From assembly GCA_949987705.1 (NCBI GenBank), contig CATLJY010000208.1, positions 241,905 through 305,904 of the forward strand: a DNA stretch of 64,000 nucleotides, written 5' to 3'. The translations under genes were made by a program, and so were the position numbers. The first letter of the stretch is position 1, and every line of letters starts with the position of its first letter. The notes under the pieces are model-generated. The model had not been told where the DNA came from, did no database searches, and saw nothing but the letters and a program-made list of their open reading frames with translations. This document shows, one piece after another, positions 28,601 through 42,929 of the stretch. Origin of the DNA: Thereva unica (Eukaryota > Arthropoda > Insecta > Diptera > Therevidae).

Positions 28601-31278
28601 AACTTAATTTCGATGAATTAAGTGATTTCAAGTTATTTTCGATGAATTCGATGAATGTTACTTGATTTCGATGAATTAAGTGAATTTAAGTTATTTTCGA
28701 TGTATTCGATGTATGAAACTCAATTTCGATGAATTAAGTGAATTTAACTTATTTTCGATGTATTCGATGAATATAACTTAATTTCGGTGAATTAAGTGAA
28801 TTTAAGTTATTTTCGATGTATTCGATGTATGAAACTCAATTTCGATGAATTAAGTGAATTTAACTTATTTTCGATGAATTCGATGAATGTAACTCAATTT
28901 CGATGAATTAAGTGAATTGAACTTATTTTCAAAGTATTCGATGAATGTAACTTAATTTCGATGAATTAAGTGATTTCAAGTTATTTTCGATGTATTCGAT
29001 GAATGTAACTTAATTTCGATGAATTAAGTGATTTCAAGTTATTTTCGATGAATTCGATGAATGTAACTTAATTTCGATGAATTAAGTGAATATAAGTTAT
29101 TTTCGATGTATTCGATGTATGAAACTCAATTTCGATGAATTAAGTGAATTTAACTTATTTTCGATGTATTCGATGAATGTAACTTAATTTCGATGAATTA
29201 AGTGAATTTAACTTATTTTCGATGTATTCGATGAATGTAACTTAATTTCGATGAATTAAGTGATTTCAAGTTATTTTCGATGAATTCGATGAATGTAACT
29301 TGATTTCGATGAATTAAGTGAATATAAGTTATTTTCGATGTATTCGATGTATGAAACTCAATTTCGATGAATTAAGTGAATTTAACTTATTTTCGATGTA
29401 TTCGATGAATGTAACTTAATTTCGATGAATTAAGTGATTTCAAGTTATTTTCGATGTATTCGATGTATGAAACTCAATTTCGATGAATTAAGTGAATTTA
29501 ACTTATTTTCGATGTATTCGATGAATGTAACTTAATTTCGATGAATTAAGTGAATTGAACTTATTTTCGATGTATTCGATGAATGTAACTTAATTTCGAT
29601 GAATTAAGTGATTTCAAGTTATTTTCGATGAATTCGATGAATGTAACTTGATTTCGATGAATTAAGTGATTTCAAGTTATTTTCGTTGTATTCGATGTAT
29701 GAAACTCAATTTCGATGAATTAAGTGAATTGAACTTATTTTCGATGTATTCGATGAATGTAACTTAATTTCGATGAATTAAGTGATTTCAAGTTATTTTC
29801 GATGAATTCGATGAATGTAACTTAATTTCGATGAATTAAGTGAATTTAACTTATTTTCGATGTATTCGATGAATGTAACTCAATTTCGATGAATTAAGTG
29901 AATTGAACTTATTTTCGATGTATTCGATGAATGTAACTTAATTTCGATGAATTAAGTGATTTCAAGTTATTTTCGATGTATTCGATGTATGAAACTCAAT
30001 TTCGATGAATTAAGTGAATTTAACTTATTTTCGATGTATTCGATGAATGTAACTTAATTTCGATGAATTAAGTGAATTGAACTTATTTTCGATGTATTCG
30101 ATGAATGTAACTTAATTTCGATGAATGAAGTGATTTCAAGTTATTTTCGATGAATTCGATGAATGTAACTTAATTTCGATGAATTAAGTGAATTTAACTT
30201 ATTTTCGATGTATTCGATGAATGTAACTCAATTTCGATGAATTAAGTGATTTCAAGTTATTTTCGATGTATTCGATGAATGTAACTTAATTTCGATGAAT
30301 TAAGTGAATTTAAGTTATTTTCGATGTATTCGATGTATGAAACTCAATTTCGATGAATTAAGTGAATTTAACTTATTTTCGATGTGTTCGATGAATATAA
30401 CTTAATTTCGGTTAATTAAGTGAATTTAAGTTATTTTCGATGTATTCGATGAATGTAACTTAATTTCGATGAATTAAGTGAATTTAAGTTATTTTCGATG
30501 TATTCGATGTATGAAACTCAATTTCGATGAATTAAGTGAATTTAAGTTATTTTCGATGTATTCGATGTATGAAACTTATTTTCGATGTATTCGATGAATG
30601 TAACTCAATTTCGACGAATTAAGTGAATTGAACTTATTTTCGATGTATTCGATGAATGTAACTTAATTTCGATGAATTAAGTGATTTCAAGTTATTTTCG
30701 ATGTATTCGATGAATGTAACTTAATTTCGATGAATTAAGTGATTTCAAGTTATTTTCGATGAATTCGATGAATGTAACTTGATTTCGATGAATTAAGTGA
30801 ATTTAACTTATTTTCGATGTATTCGATGAATGTAACTCAATTTCGATGAATTAAGTGATTTCAAGTTATTTTCGATGTATTCGATGAATGTAACTTAATT
30901 TCGATGAATTAAGTGAATTTGAGTTATTTTCGATGTATTCGATGTATGAAACTCAATTTCGATGAATTAAGTGAATTCAACTTATTTTCGATGTATTCGA
31001 TGAATATAACTTAATTTCGGTGAATTAAGTGAATTTAAGTTATTTTCGATGTATTCGATGAATGTAACTTAATTTCGATGAATTAAGTGAATTTAACTTA
31101 TTTTCGATGTATTCGATGAATGTAACTCAATTTCGATGAATTAAGTGAATTGAACTTATTTTCGATGTATTCGATGAATGTATCTTAATTTCGATGAATT
31201 AAGTGATTTCAAGTTATTTTCGATGTATTCGATGAATGTAACTTAATTTCGATGAATTAAGTGAATTTAAGTTATTTT
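25625..31278 (+). repeat. Large higher-order repeat, 5654-bp copy
   Basis: Same register as the preceding copy but longer: 99 monomers minus 88 bp (two 29-bp losses, one 27-bp loss near 28565 and the 3-bp loss). It contains an extra internal block with a second CAAAG marker at 28930. GTTGTATTCG at 24031 and 29685 confirms the 5654-bp offset independently. Confidence 0.88.
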
Positions 31279-34200
31279 CGTAATCGATGTATGAAACTCA
31301 ATTTCGATGAATTAAGTGATTTCAAGTTATTTTCGATGTATTCGATGAATGTAACTTAATTTCGATGAATTAAGTGAATTTAAGTTATTTTCGATGTATT
31401 CGATGTATGAAACTTATTTTCGATGTATTCGATGAATGTAACTCAATTTCGACGAATTAAGTGAATTGAACTTATTTTCGATGTATTCGATGAATGTAAC
31501 TTAATTTCGATGAATTAAGTGAATTTAAGTTATTTTCGATGTATTCGATGTATGAAACTCAATTTCGATGAATTAAGTGAATTTAACTTATTTTCGATGT
31601 ATTCGATGAATGTAACTTAATTTCGATGAATTAAGTGATTTCAAGTTATTTTCGATGTATTCGATGAATGTAACTTAATTTCGATGAATTAAGTGAATTT
31701 AAGTTATTTTCGATGTATTCGATGTATGAAACTCAATTTCGATGAATTAAGTGAATTTAACTTATTTTCGATGTATTCGATGAATGTAACTTAATTTCGA
31801 TGAATTAAGTGATTTCAAGTTATTTTCGATGTATTCGATGAATGTAACTTAATTTCGATGAATTAAGTGAATTTAAGTTATTTTCGATGTATTCGATGTA
31901 TGAAACTCAATTTCGATGAATTAAGTGAATTTAACTTATTTTCGATGTATTCGATGAATATAACTTAATTTCGGTTAATTAAGTGAATTTAAGTTATTTT
32001 CGATGTATTCGATGAATGTAACTTAATTTCGATGAATTAAGTGAATTTAACTTATTTTCGATGTATTCGATGAATGTAACCCAATTTCGATGAATTAAGT
32101 GAATTGAACTTATTTTCGATGTATTCGATGAATGTAACTTAATTTCGATGAATTAAGTGATTTCAAGTTATTTTCGATGAATTCGATGAATGTTACTTGA
32201 TTTCGATGAATTAAGTGAATTTAAGTTATTTTCGATGTATTCGATGTATGAAACTCAATTTCGATGAATTAAGTGAATTTAACTTATTTTCGATGTATTC
32301 GATGAATATAACTTAATTTCGGTGAATTAAGTGAATTTAAGTTATTTTCGATGTATTCGATGTATGAAACTCAATTTCGATGAATTAAGTGAATTTAACT
32401 TATTTTCGATGAATTCGATGAATGTAACTCAATTTCGATGAATTAAGTGAATTGAACTTATTTTCAAAGTATTCGATGAATGTAACTTAATTTCGATGAA
32501 TTAAGTGATTTCAAGTTATTTTCGACGTATTCGATGAATGTAACTTAATTTCGATGAATTAAGTGATTTCAAGTTATTTTCGATGAATTCGATGAATGTA
32601 ACTTAATTTCGATGAATTAAGTGAATATAAGTTATTTTCGATGTATGAAACTCAATTTCGATGAATTAAGTGAATTTAACTTATTTTCGATGTATTCGAT
32701 GAATGTAACTTAATTTCGATGAATTAAGTGAATTTAACTTATTTTCGATGTATTCGATGAATGTAACTTAATTTCGATGAATTAAGTGATTTCAAGTTAT
32801 TTTCGATGTATTCGATGAATGTAACTTAATTTCGATGAATTAAGTGAATTTAAGTTATTTTCGATGTATTCGATGTATGAAACTCAATTTCGATGAATTA
32901 AGTGAATTTAACTTATTTTCGATGTATTCGATGAATGTAACTTAATTTCGATGAATTAAGTGATTTCAAGTTATTTTCGATGTATTCGATGTATGAAACT
33001 CAATTTCGATGAATTAAGTGAATTTAACTTATTTTCGATGTATTCGATGAATGTAACTTAATTTCGATGAATTAAGTGATTTCAAGTTATTTTCGATGTA
33101 TTCGATGAATGTAACTTAATTTCGATGAATTAAGTGATTTCAAGTTATTTTCGATGAATTCGATGAATGTAACTTGATTTCGATGAATTAAGTGAATATA
33201 AGTTATTTTCGATGTATTCGATGTATGAAACTCAATTTCGATGAATTAAGTGAATTTAACTTATTTTCGATGTATTCGATGAATGTAACTTAATTTCGAT
33301 GAATTAAGTGAATTTAACTTATTTTCGATGTATTCGATGAATGTAACTTAATTTCGATGAATTAAGTGAATTGAACTTATTTTCGATGTATTCGATGAAT
33401 GTAACTTAATTTCGATGAATTAAGTGATTTCAAGTTATTTTCGATGAATTCGATGAATGTAACTTGATTTCGATGAATTAAGTGATTTCAAGTTATTTTC
33501 GATGTATTCGATGTATGAAACTCAATTTCGATGAATTAAGTGAATTTAACTTATTTTCGATGTATTCGATGAATGTAACTTAATTTCGATGAATTAAGTG
33601 AATTTAACTTATTTTCGTTGTATTCGATGAATGTAACTTAATTTCGACGAATGAAGTGATTTCAAGTTATTTTCGATGAATTCGATGAATGTAACTTAAT
33701 TTCGATGAATTAAGTGAATTTAACTTATTTTCGATGTATTCGATGAATGTAACTCAATTTCGATGAATTAAGTGATTTCAAGTTATTTTCGATGTATTCG
33801 ATGAATGTAACTTAATTTCGATGAATTAAGTGATTTCAAGTTATTTTCGATGTATTCGATGTATGAAACTCAATTTCGATGAATTAAGTGAATTTAACTT
33901 ATTTTCGATGTATTCGATGAATGTAACTTAATTTCGATGAATTAAGTGAATTGAACTTATTTTCGATGTATTCGATGAATGTAACTTAATTTCGATGAAT
34001 TAAGTGATTTCAAGTTATTTTCGATGTATTCGATGAATGTAACCTAATTTCGATGAATTAAGTGAATTTAAGTTATTTTCGATGTATTCGATGTATGAAA
34101 CTCAATTTCGATGAATTAAGTGAATTTAACTTATTTTCGATGTATTCGATGAATGTAACTTAATTTCGATGAATTAAGTGATTTCAAGTTATTTTCGATG

Positions 34201-37200
34201 TATTCGATGAATGTAACTTAATTTCGATGAATTAAGTGAATTTAAGTTATTTTCGATGTTTTCGATGTATTAAACTCAATTTCGATGAATTAAGTGAATT
34301 TAACTTATTTTCGATGTATTCGATGAATGTAACTTAATTTCGATGAATTAAGTGAATTGAACTTATTTTCGATGTATTCGATGAATGTAACTTAATTTCG
34401 ATGAATTAAGTGATTTCAAGTTATTTTCGATGTATTCGATGAATGTAACTTAATTTCGATGAATTAAGTGAATTTAACTTATTTTCGATGTATTCGATGA
34501 ATGTAACTCAATTTCGATGAATTAAGTGATTTCAAGTTATTTTCGATGTATTCGATGAATGTAACTTAATTTCGATGAATTAAGTGATTTCAAGTTATTT
34601 TCGATGTATTCGATGTATGAAACTCAATTTCGATGAATTAAGTGAATTTAACTTATTTTCGATGTATTCGATGAATGCAACTTAATTTCGATGAATTAAG
34701 TGATTTCAAGTTATTTTCGATGAATTCGATGAATGTAACTTGATTTCGATGAATTAAGTGATTTCAAGTTATTTTCGATGTATTCGATGTATGAAACTCA
34801 ATTTCGATGAATTAAGTGAATTTAACTTATTTTCGATGTATTCGATGAATGTAACTTAATTTCGATGAATTAAGTGATTTCAAGTTATTTTCGATGTATT
34901 CGATGTATGAAACTCAATTTCGATGAATTAAGTGAATTTAACTTATTTTCGATGTATTCGATGAATGTAACTTAATTTCGATGAATTAGTGAATTGAACT
35001 TATTTTCGATGTATTCGATGAATGTAACTTAATTTCGATGAATGAAGTGATTTCAAGTTATTTTCGATGAATTCGATGAATGTAACTTAATTTCGATGAA
35101 TTAAGTGAATTTAACTTATTTTCGATGTATTCGATGAATGTAACTCAATTTCGATGAATTAAGTGATTTCAAGTTATTTTCGATGTATTCGATGAATGTA
35201 ACTTAATTTCGATGAATTAAGTGATTTCAAGTTATTTTCGATGAATTCGATGTGAATTGAACTTATTTTCGATGTATTCGATGAATCTAACTTAATTTCG
35301 ATGAATTAAGTGATTTCAAGTTATTTTCGATGAATTCGATGAATGTTACTTGATTTCGATGAATTAAGTGAATTTAAGTTATTTTCGATGTATTCGATGT
35401 ATGAAACTCAATTTCGATGAATTAAGTGAATTTAACTTATTTTCGATGTATTCGATGAATATAACTTAATTTCGGTGAATTAAGTGAATTTAAGTTATTT
35501 TCGATGTATTCGATGTATGAAACTCAATTTCGATGAATTAAGTGAATTTAACTTATTTTCGATGAATTCGATGAATGTAACTCAATTTCGATGAATTAAG
35601 TGAATTGAACTTATTTTCAAAGTATTCGATGAATGTAACTTAATTTCGATGAATTAAGTGATTTCAAGTTATTTTCGATGTATTCGATGAATGTAACTTA
35701 ATTTCGATGAATTAAGTGATTTCAAGTTATTTTCGATGAATTCGATGAATGTAACTTAATTTCGATGAATTAAGTGAATATAAGTTATTTTCGATGTATT
35801 CGATGTATGAAACTCAATTTCGATGAATTAAGTGAATTTAACTTATTTTCGATGTATTCGATGAATGTAACTTAATTTCGATGAATTAAGTGAATTTAAC
35901 TTATTTTCGATGTATTCGATGAATGTAACTTAATTTCGATGAATTAAGTGATTTCAAGTTATTTTCGATGTATTCGATGAATGTAACTTAATTTCGATGA
36001 ATTAAGTGAATTTAAGTTATTTTCGATGTATTCGATGTATGAAACTCAATTTCGATGAATTAAGTGAATTTAACTTATTTTCGATGTATTCGATGAATGT
36101 AACTTAATTTCGATGAATTAAGTGATTTCAAGTTATTTTCGATGTATTCGATGTATGAAACTCAATTTCGATGAATTAAGTGAATTTAACTTATTTTCGA
36201 TGTATTCGATGAATGTAACTTAATTTCGATGAATTAAGTGATTTCAAGTTATTTTCGATGTATTCGATGAATGTAACTTAATTTCGATGAATTAAGTGAT
36301 TTCAAGTTATTTTCGATGAATTCGATGAATGTAACTTGATTTCGATGAATTAAGTGAATATAAGTTATTTTCGATGTATTCGATGTATGAAACTCAATTT
36401 CGATGAATTAAGTGAATTTAACTTATTTTCGATGTATTCGATGAATGTAACTTAATTTCGATGAATTAAGTGATTTCAAGTTATTTTCGATGTATTCGAT
36501 GTATGAAACTCAATTTCGATGAATTAAGTGAATTTAACTTATTTTCGATGTATTCGATGAATGTAACTTAATTTCGATGAATTAAGTGAATTGAACTTAT
36601 TTTCGATGTATTCGATGAATGTAACTTAATTTCGATGAATTAAGTGATTTCAAGTTATTTTCGATGAATTCGATGAATGTAACTTGATTTCGATGAATTA
36701 AGTGATTTCAAGTTATTTTCGTTGTATTCGATGTATGAAACTCAATTTCGATGAATTAAGTGAATTGAACTTATTTTCGATGTATTCGATGAATGTAACT
36801 TAATTTCGATGAATTAAGTGATTTCAAGTTATTTTCGATGAATTCGATGAATGTAACTTAATTTCGATGAATTAAGTGAATTTAACTTATTTTCGATGTA
36901 TTCGATGAATGTAACTCAATTTCGATGAATTAAGTGAATTGAACTTATTTTCGATGTATTCGATGAATGTAACTTAATTTCGATGAATTAAGTGATTTCA
37001 AGTTATTTTCGATGTATTCGATGTATGAAACTCAATTTCGATGAATTAAGTGAATTTAACTTATTTTCGATGTATTCGATGAATGTAACTTAATTTCGAT
37101 GAATTAAGTGAATTGAACTTATTTTCGATGTATTCGATGAATGTAACTTAATTTCGATGAATGAAGTGATTTCAAGTTATTTTCGATGAATTCGATGAAT

Positions 37201-38305
37201 GTAACTTAATTTCGATGAATTAAGTGAATTTAACTTATTTTCGATGTATTCGATGAATGTAACTCAATTTCGATGAATTAAGTGATTTCAAGTTATTTTC
37301 GATGTATTCGATGAATGTAACTTAATTTCGATGAATTAAGTGAATTTAAGTTATTTTCGATGTATTCGATGTATGAAACTCAATTTCGATGAATTAAGTG
37401 AATTTAACTTATTTTCGATGTATTCGATGAATATAACTTAATTTCGGTTAATTAAGTGAATTTAAGTTATTTTCGATGTATTCGATGAATGTAACTTAAT
37501 TTCGATGAATTAAGTGAATTTAAGTTATTTTCGATGTATTCGATGTATGAAACTCAATTTCGATGAATTAAGTGAATTTAAGTTATTTTCGATGTATTCG
37601 ATGTATGAAACTTATTTTCGATGTATTCGATGAATGTAACTCAATTTCGACGAATTGAACTTATTTTCGATGTATTCGATGAATGTAACTTAATTTCGAT
37701 GAATTAAGTGATTTCAAGTTATTTTCGATGTATTCGATGAATGTAACTTAATTTCGATGAATTAAGTGATTTCAAGTTATTTTCGATGAATTCGATGAAT
37801 GTAACTTGATTTCGATGAATTAAGTGAATTTAACTTATTTTCGATGTATTCGATGAATGTAACTCAATTTCGATGAATTAAGTGATTTCAAGTTATTTTC
37901 GATGTATTCGATGAATGTAACTTAATTTCGATGAATTAAGTGAATTTGAGTTATTTTCGATGTATTCGATGTATGAAACTCAATTTCGATGAATTAAGTG
38001 AATTCAACTTATTTTCGATGTATTCGATGAATATAACTTAATTTCGGTGAATTAAGTGAATTTAAGTTATTTTCGATGTATTCGATGAATGTAACTTAAT
38101 TTCGATGAATTAAGTGAATTTAACTTATTTTCGATGTATTCGATGAATGTAACTCAATTTCGATGAATTAAGTGAATTGAACTTATTTTCGATGTATTCG
38201 ATGAATGTATCTTAATTTCGATGAATTAAGTGATTTCAAGTTATTTTCGATGTATTCGATGAATGTAACTTAATTTCGATGAATTAAGTGAATTTAAGTT
38301 ATTTT
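31279..38305 (+). repeat. Large higher-order repeat, 7027-bp copy
   Basis: Third copy, longer again. Its length relative to whole monomers is explained by losses of 29 (31409), 9 (32640), 1 (34988), 27 (near 35232), 29 (37609), 9 (near 37650) and 3 bp. A second CAAAG marker is at 35618. It shares TCGACGTATTCG (near 32524) with both the 26870 and 39550 neighbourhoods. Confidence 0.85.
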
Positions 38306-40029
38306 CGTAATCGATGTATGAAACTCAATTTCGATGAATTAAGTGATTTCAAGTTATTTTCGATGTATTCGATGAATGTAACTTAATTTCGATGAATTAA
38401 GTGAATTTAAGTTATTTTCGATGTATTCGATGTATGAAACTTATTTTCGATGTATTCGATGAATGTAACTCAATTTCGACGAATTAAGTGAATTGAACTT
38501 ATTTTCGATGTATTCGATGAATGTAACTTAATTTCGATGAATTAAGTGAATTTAAGTTATTTTCGATGTATTCGATGTATGAAACTCAATTTCGATGAAT
38601 TAAGTGAATTTAACTTATTTTCGATGTATTCGATGAATGTAACTTAATTTCGATGAATTAAGTGATTTCAAGTTATTTTCGATGTATTCGATGAATGTAA
38701 CTTAATTTCGATGAATTAAGTGAATTTAAGTTATTTTCGATGTATTCGATGTATGAAACTCAATTTCGATGAATTAAGTGAATTTAACTTATTTTCGATG
38801 TATTCGATGAATGTAACTTAATTTCGATGAATTAAGTGATTTCAAGTTATTTTCGATGTATTCGATGAATGTAACTTAATTTCGATGAATTAAGTGAATT
38901 TAAGTTATTTTCGATGTATTCGATGTATGAAACTCAATTTCGATGAATTAAGTGAATTTAACTTATTTTCGATGTATTCGATGAATATAACTTAATTTCG
39001 GTTAATTAAGTGAATTTAAGTTATTTTCGATGTATTCGATGAATGTAACTTAATTTCGATGAATTAAGTGAATTTAACTTATTTTCGATGTATTCGATGA
39101 ATGTAACCCAATTTCGATGAATTAAGTGAATTGAACTTATTTTCGATGTATTCGATGAATGTAACTTAATTTCGATGAATTAAGTGATTTCAAGTTATTT
39201 TCGATGAATTCGATGAATGTTACTTGATTTCGATGAATTAAGTGAATTTAAGTTATTTTCGATGTATTCGATGTATGAAACTCAATTTCGATGAATTAAG
39301 TGAATTTAACTTATTTTCGATGTATTCGATGAATATAACTTAATTTCGGTGAATTAAGTGAATTTAAGTTATTTTCGATGTATTCGATGTATGAAACTCA
39401 ATTTCGATGAATTAAGTGAATTTAACTTATTTTCGATGAATTCGATGAATGTAACTCAATTTCGATGAATTAAGTGAATTGAACTTATTTTCAAAGTATT
39501 CGATGAATGTAACTTAATTTCGATGAATTAAGTGATTTCAAGTTATTTTCGACGTATTCGATGAATGTAACTTAATTTCGATGAATTAAGTGATTTCAAG
39601 TTATTTTCGATGAATTCGATGAATGTAACTTAATTTCGATGAATTAAGTGAATATAAGTTATTTTCGATGTATTCGATGTATGAAACTCAATTTCGATGA
39701 ATTAAGTGAATTTAACTTATTTTCGATGTATTCGATGAATGTAACTTAATTTCGATGAATTAAGTGAATTTAACTTATTTTCGATGTATTCGATGAATGT
39801 AACTTAATTTCGATGAATTAAGTGATTTCAAGTTATTTTCGATGTATTCGATGAATGTAACTTAATTTCGATGAATTAAGTGAATTTAAGTTATTTTCGA
39901 TGTATTCGATGTATGAAACTCAATTTCGATGAATTAAGTGAATTTAACTTATTTTCGATGTATTCGATGAATGTAACTTAATTTCGATGAATTAAGTGAT
40001 TTCAAGTTATTTTCGATGTATTCGATGTA
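38306..40029 (+). repeat. Large higher-order repeat, partial fourth copy
   Basis: Starts at the fourth CGTATTCG-derived marker (CGTAATCG) and keeps register through CAAAG (39492) and TCGACGTATTCG (near 39550). Similarity goes on past 40030 into the 1450-bp tandem duplication, so the end given is the start of that next unit. Confidence 0.75.
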
Positions 40030-41479
40030 TGAAACTCAATTTCGATGAATTAAGTGAATTTAACTTATTTTCGATGTATTCGATGAATGTAACTTAATTT
40101 CGATGAATTAAGTGATTTCAAGTTATTTTCGAGGTATTCGATGAATGTAACTTAATTTCGATGAATTAAGTGATTTCAAGTTATTTTCGATGAATTCGAT
40201 GAATGTAACTTGATTTCGATGAATTAAGTGAATATAAGTTATTTTCGATGTATTCGATGTATGAAACTCAATTTCGATGAATTAAGTGAATTTAACTTAT
40301 TTTCGATGTATTCGATGAATGTAACTTAATTTCGATGAATTGAGTGATTTCAAGTTATTTTCGATGTATTCGATGTATGAAACTCAATTTCGATGAATTA
40401 AGTGAATTTAACTTATTTTCGATGTATTCGATGAATGTAACTTAATTTCGATGAATTAAGTGAATTGAACTTATTTTCGATGTATTCGATGAATGTAACT
40501 TAATTTCGATGAATTAAGTGATTTCAAGTTATTTTCGATGAATTCGATGAATGTAACTTGATTTCGATGAATTAAGTGATTTCAAGTTATTTTCGATGTA
40601 TTCGATGTATGAAACTCAATTTCGATGAATTAAGTGAATTGAACTTATTTTCGATGTATTCGATGAATGTAACTTAATTTCGATGAATTAAGTGATTTCA
40701 AGTTATTTTCGATGAATTCGATGAATGTAACTTAATTTCGATGAATTAAGTGAATTTAACTTATTTTCGATGTATTCGATGAATGTAACTCAATTTCGAT
40801 GAATTAAGTGAATTGAACTTATTTTCGATGTATTCGATGAATGTAACTTAATTTCGATGAATTAAGTGATTTCAAGTTATTTTCGATGTATTCGATGTAT
40901 GAAACTCAATTTCGATGAATTAAGTGAATTTAACTTATTTTCGATGTATTCGATGAATGTAACTTAATTTCGATGAATTAAGTGAATTGAACTTATTTTC
41001 GATGTATTCGATGAATGTAACTTAATTTCGATGAATGAAGTGATTTCAAGTTATTTTCGATGAATTCGATGAATGTAACTTAATTTCGATGAATTAAGTG
41101 AATTTAACTTATTTTCGATGTATTCGATGAATGTAACTCAATTTCGATGAATTAAGTGATTTCAAGTTATTTTCGATGTATTCGATGAATGTAACTTAAT
41201 TTCGATGAATTAAGTGATTTCAAGTTATTTTCGATGTATTCGATGTATGAAACTCAATTTCGATGAATTAAGTGAATTTAACTTATTTTCGATGTATTCG
41301 ATGAATGTAACTTAATTTCGATGAATTAAGTGAATTGAACTTATTTTCGATGTATTCGATGAATGTAACTTAATTTCGATGAATTAAGTGATTTCAAGTT
41401 ATTTTCGATGTATTCGATGAATGTAAGCTAATTTCGATGAATTAAGTGAATTTAAGTTATTTTCGATGTATTCGATGTA
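40030..41479 (+). repeat. 1450-bp higher-order repeat, copy 1 (25 monomers)
   Basis: Matches 41480-42929 at an exact 1450-bp offset, seen for GAATGAAG (41033 and 42483) and the paired irregular monomers TGTAAGCTAA (near 41420) and TGTAACCTAA (near 42870). Copy-specific substitutions include CGAGGTATTCG near 40130, GATTGAGTG-type change near 40340, and TTAAATGAA near 41502 in copy 2. Confidence 0.88.
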
Positions 41480-42929
41480 TGAAACTCAATTTCGATGAAT
41501 TAAATGAATTTAACTTATTTTCGATGTATTCGATGAATGTAACTTAATTTCGATGAATTAAGTGATTTCAAGTTATTTTCGATGTATTCGATGAATGTAA
41601 CTTAATTTCGATGAATTAAGTGATTTCAAGTTATTTTCGATGAATTCGATGAATGTAACTTGATTTCGATGAATTAAGTGAATATAAGTTATTTTCGATG
41701 TATTCGATGTATGAAACTCAATTTCGATGAATTAAGTGAATTTAACTTATTTTCGATGTATTCGATGAATGTAACTTAATTTCGATGAATTAAGTGATTT
41801 CAAGTTATTTTCGATGTATTCGATGTATGAAACTCAATTTCGATGAATTAAGTGAATTTAACTTATTTTCGATGTATTCGATGAATGTAACTTAATTTCG
41901 ATGAATTAAGTGAATTGAACTTATTTTCGATGTATTCGATGAATGTAACTTAATTTCGATGAATTAAGTGATTTCAAGTTATTTTCGATGAATTCGATGA
42001 ATGTAACTTGATTTCGATGAATTAAGTGATTTCAAGTTATTTTCGATGTATTCGATGTATGAAACTCAATTTCGATGAATTAAGTGAATTGAACTTATTT
42101 TCGATGTATTCGATGAATGTAACTTAATTTCGATGAATTAAGTGATTTCAAGTTATTTTCGATGAATTCGATGAATGTAACTTAATTTCGATGAATTAAG
42201 TGAATTTAACTTATTTTCGATGTATTCGATGAATGTAACTCAATTTCGATGAATTAAGTGAATTGAACTTATTTTCGATGTATTCGATGAATGTAACTTA
42301 ATTTCGATGAATTAAGTGATTTCAAGTTATTTTCGATGTATTCGATGTATGAAACTCAATTTCGATGAATTAAGTGAATTTAACTTATTTTCGATGTATT
42401 CGATGAATGTAACTTAATTTCGATGAATTAAGTGAATTGAACTTATTTTCGATGTATTCGATGAATGTAACTTAATTTCGATGAATGAAGTGATTTCAAG
42501 TTATTTTCGATGAATTCGATGAATGTAACTTAATTTCGATGAATTAAGTGAATTTAACTTATTTTCGATGTATTCGATGAATGTAACTCAATTTCGATGA
42601 ATTAAGTGATTTCAAGTTATTTTCGATGTATTCGATGAATGTAACTTAATTTCGATGAATTAAGTGATTTCAAGTTATTTTCGATGTATTCGATGTATGA
42701 AACTCAATTTCGATGAATTAAGTGAATTTAACTTATTTTCGATGTATTCGATGAATGTAACTTAATTTCGATGAATTAAGTGAATTGAACTTATTTTCGA
42801 TGTATTCGATGAATGTAACTTAATTTCGATGAATTAAGTGATTTCAAGTTATTTTCGATGTATTCGATGAATGTAACCTAATTTCGATGAATTAAGTGAA
42901 TTTAAGTTATTTTCGATGTATTCGATGTA
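41480..42929 (+). repeat. 1450-bp higher-order repeat, copy 2
   Basis: Second tandem copy of the 25-monomer unit. Correspondence carries on for only about two monomers past 42930. Confidence 0.88.
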
